Source: KBS-96 sp963722585 (GTDB lineage Bacteria > Acidobacteriota > Terriglobia > Bryobacterales > Bryobacteraceae). From it: a DNA stretch of 64,000 nucleotides. The stretch covers positions 172,886 to 236,885 of the forward strand of contig CAVRNU010000014.1 in assembly GCA_963722585.1 (NCBI GenBank). Direction: 5' to 3'. The position numbers and the translations under genes are program-made. The notes beneath the pieces are model-generated. The model was given only the letters and a program-made list of their open reading frames with translations, was not told the DNA's origin and did no database searches. Below are positions 62,054 through 64,000 of this stretch, piece by piece; the stretch's first letter is position 1; the number at the start of each line of letters is the position of its first letter.

Positions 62054-63204
62054 GAAGCTCGCGCATATTCCTGTTTGCGTTCCTGATCGGTATAGGCTTC
62101 GTCTGGATCACGTCCCGAGCCGATTGGAGCCTACGGTCGGCCTTGTCGCCATTGTTCCGGCGGGCAGCCGTTTGGTCGAGCCCGGAGCGCGTGAAAGGCT
62201 CCGGGCTGAGCGCCGATGAGCTAAATAACATCGATATTTATAAACACGCGCGCCTCGCCACGGTTTATATCACCAGTACAACTGTACAGCGCAATATTTT
62301 CTTCGAGCCGTACGCTGCGCAAAACCTTGGTTCCGGCTTTCTGATCAATCAGGATGGCTATATCCTGACGAACTACCACGTAATTTCCGGAGGCCGCCAG
62401 ATTCGCGTCACGTTAGACGATCAAACACAATACAATGCGACGCGCTTGGATATTGACCGTTCAGACGATCTGGCAATTATAAAGATTAATCCACGCAAGC
62501 CTCTCCCGTTTTTGCAACTCGGCGATTCCGACCGGTTGCAAGTCGGACAAAAGGTGCTCGCCATCGGCAATCCTTTCGGTCTCGAGGGCACATTGACCAC
62601 CGGCGTCGTAAGCTCCATCGGGAGAAGCATACAGGCGAATCAAGGCGAACGCCTCGAGGGTATGATCCAGACCGATGCCGCCATTAATGGCGGAAACAGC
62701 GGCGGACCGCTGCTCGATTCGCAAGCGGCCGTGATTGGAATCAACACCGCGATTTTGGGCGAGAAGAATATTGGCATCGGGTTTGCTCTTCCGATTGATC
62801 GCGCGAAAGCATTGCTCGATGATTACCGGGCAGGGCGTGTGACCGAGCGGCCCCACTTTGGCGCAACGACGGTGCCAGTGGCGGGCGATTTGGCGCAAGC
62901 TTTAAACCTGCCCGCCAGCGGAGGATTGCTGATCCAACAGGTACAGCCGAACAGCTCTGCCGACGCAGCGGGATTGCACGGCGCACAGGGCCTGGTGATT
63001 GTCGGCAATGAACAGCTTGGAGTGGGCGGCGATTTAATTGTGAGCGTGGATGGCCAGCCTGTTGACCGCGAAGACGCCATGATCAGGATTCTTTCCCGAA
63101 AGCGCGTTGGCGACACAGTGAACGTAACCATATTTCGCAATGGCCGTTCGCTGGACGTCCGGATGAAATTGCTGCGAGCTCCGTTCGATCAAGGCGGTTA
63201 CTGA
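62050..63204 (+). CDS. Membrane-anchored S1C serine protease with PDZ domain (DegS/HtrA-like)
   Basis: 384 residues. N-terminal membrane anchor (IFLFAFLIGIGFVWITS), trypsin-like protease with His in NYHVISGG (about 110), Asp in RSDDLAIIKI (about 139) and Ser in NGGNSGGPLLDS (about 217), then one PDZ domain (GGLLIQQVQPNSSADAAGL; VGGDLIVSVDGQPVDREDAM). One anchor and one PDZ is the DegS layout, the site-1 protease that triggers release of a sigma factor in E. coli. Here an anti-sigma/ECF pair lies about 49 kb away, so a link is possible only in principle. Start overlaps coaE. Confidence 0.94.
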   Translation: MRSSRIFLFAFLIGIGFVWITSRADWSLRSALSPLFRRAAVWSSPERVKGSGLSADELNNIDIYKHARLATVYITSTTVQRNIFFEPYAAQNLGSGFLINQDGYILTNYHVISGGRQIRVTLDDQTQYNATRLDIDRSDDLAIIKINPRKPLPFLQLGDSDRLQVGQKVLAIGNPFGLEGTLTTGVVSSIGRSIQANQGERLEGMIQTDAAINGGNSGGPLLDSQAAVIGINTAILGEKNIGIGFALPIDRAKALLDDYRAGRVTERPHFGATTVPVAGDLAQALNLPASGGLLIQQVQPNSSADAAGLHGAQGLVIVGNEQLGVGGDLIVSVDGQPVDREDAMIRILSRKRVGDTVNVTIFRNGRSLDVRMKLLRAPFDQGGY

Positions 63205-63232
63205 AGCCAATCGGAGGGTGGCTGCAGCCCGC

Positions 63233-63250
63233 GCGGGACTTTAGTCCCGC
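63233..63250. terminator. Perfect hairpin between convergent genes
   Basis: GCGGGACT (63233-63240), 2 bp, AGTCCCGC (63243-63250): perfect 8-bp arms between the convergent protease and aldo/keto reductase stops. It could end transcription from both sides; no T-run follows. Similar GCGGGCTTTAGTCC occurs near 57976. Confidence 0.5.
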
Positions 63251-63261
63251 ACATTCGTTTC

Positions 63262-64000
63262 TCACCAGCTCTGGTGCACCAGAGGTTTCATCGAATCCCG
63301 ATACAATGCTTCGATGGCGCGGCGGGTTCCTTCCGGCAGCGGTGCCAATTGCGACGCCGACGCATTCATTCGAACCTGCTCGCTCGTGCGCGCGCCTGGA
63401 ATCACGCAGCTAACTGCTTCGTGATCGAGAATCCAGCGCAATGCGAAGGCGGCCATGCTGGTTCCTTCCGGGACCACTTCGCGCAAGCATTCCACGGCGT
63501 CGAGAGCAACACTGAAATCCACTCCAGAAAACGTTTCGCCCTTGTCGAACTGCTCTCCATGCCGATTGAATCTGCGGTGATCGTTAGGCGCAAATTGCGT
63601 ATGCCGGTTTATCTTTCCGGACAGAAGCCCGCTTGAAAGCGGCAAGCGGACGATAACGCCAACATTCTTCTTCATTGCTTCGGGAAAGAACAACTCGCGC
63701 GGACGCTGCCGGAATATGTTGAAGATGATTTGAACCGACTCAACGCCTTCGTATTCGATCGCCTTCAATGCCTCTTCTACCTTTTCCACGCTGACACCGT
63801 AATGCGAAATCTTTCCCGAACGCTTCAAGTCGTCGAGCGCGCCGAATACTTCCGGGCGATAATAAACCTCGGTTGGCGGGCAATGCAGTTGAACGAGATC
63901 GAGCGCCTCGCGCTCGAGATTTTTGAGACTTCGTTCGACGAACGCGGTTATGTTTTCCCGGTTGTACCCGTCGGCGTTATGCGGTTGCAGCCGCCTTCCC
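63262..64000 (-). CDS. Aldo/keto reductase, 5' end beyond the window
   Basis: The minus-strand frame is open from the window edge to the stop, about 245 residues. It begins inside the barrel (GYNRENITAFVERSLKNL), then LDLVQLHCPPTEVYYR (His region), LKRSGKISHYGVSVEKVEEA, and ends with FALRWILDHEAVSCVIPGAR, TSEQVRMNAS, the NADPH-binding end. The catalytic Asp, Tyr and Lys would be upstream, outside the window. A shorter reading starting at 63828 would cut off half the barrel and is rejected. Separate from the reductases at 23796 and the fragment at 52603. Confidence 0.9.
   Translation of the reverse strand, partial: GRRLQPHNADGYNRENITAFVERSLKNLEREALDLVQLHCPPTEVYYRPEVFGALDDLKRSGKISHYGVSVEKVEEALKAIEYEGVESVQIIFNIFRQRPRELFFPEAMKKNVGVIVRLPLSSGLLSGKINRHTQFAPNDHRRFNRHGEQFDKGETFSGVDFSVALDAVECLREVVPEGTSMAAFALRWILDHEAVSCVIPGARTSEQVRMNASASQLAPLPEGTRRAIEALYRDSMKPLVHQSW

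Overview
The window reads as a chromosomal segment of an acidobacterium, most likely from the Solibacter/Bryobacter side of the phylum. The clues are an Acidobacteria-type VWA-domain secreted protein, an Oar-like TonB-dependent receptor with an N-terminal carboxypeptidase-regulatory domain, a membrane-anchored regulator with a winged-helix-like N-terminus, a pro-kumamolisin (S53) protease, several secreted TPR proteins, and small dispersed palindromic repeats. An ADP-heptose epimerase (LPS core) and outer-membrane barrels show a Gram-negative envelope. No phage, transposase or CRISPR array was seen.

Layout. 0-6.3 kb: the tail of a PIN-domain toxin, DNA polymerase I overlapping a lipoprotein cyclophilin, a secreted alpha/alpha-toroid protein with one CxxCH motif, two small unknown genes and a response regulator. 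6.3-16.5 kb: an MFS exporter, then a compact block (secreted TPR protein, DUF4331 protein, outer-membrane receptor, ECF sigma, RskA-like anti-sigma) that looks like one regulated envelope system, then a FecR-domain protein and a Gfo/Idh/MocA dehydrogenase. 16.6-26.4 kb: rhomboid protease, VWA protein, response regulator, GH3 hexosaminidase with an overlapping metallo-hydrolase, ROK regulator, aldo/keto reductase, a beta-barrel protein and an unknown protein. 26.4-30.1 kb (minus strand): a tightly packed operon of a lipoprotein, a geranylgeranyl-reductase-like flavoprotein, hemL and an SDR. 30.2-36.6 kb: LssY-C protein, argS, hldD and an Nramp transporter fused to a universal-stress domain. 36.7-41.1 kb: treY-treZ for trehalose synthesis. 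41.5-49.2 kb: hybrid histidine kinase, family-4 glycosyltransferase, and an ACS-type MFS transporter with the alkanesulfonate monooxygenase ssuD.

49.2-52.7 kb is a scarred region: a TonB-dependent receptor interrupted by a one-base frameshift, a fragment of the N-terminus of a Gfo/Idh/MocA gene, an intact tRNA-Leu(TAA), and a fragment resembling the C-terminus of an aldo/keto reductase directly behind the tRNA. 52.8-64 kb: a GlxA-type regulator, an S53 protease whose C-terminal tail is in another frame, a TPR protein, a membrane-anchored regulator, a sialidase-like protein, the folD-coaE-S1C protease operon and an aldo/keto reductase running off the window.

Themes: many genes serve the envelope and secreted proteome; housekeeping genes (polA, argS, hemL, folD, coaE, hldD) are scattered between them. 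Several genes lack a Shine-Dalgarno sequence and have a TANNNT hexamer 5-7 nt before the start codon, which suggests leaderless transcripts. Three small palindromic repeat families recur between genes.
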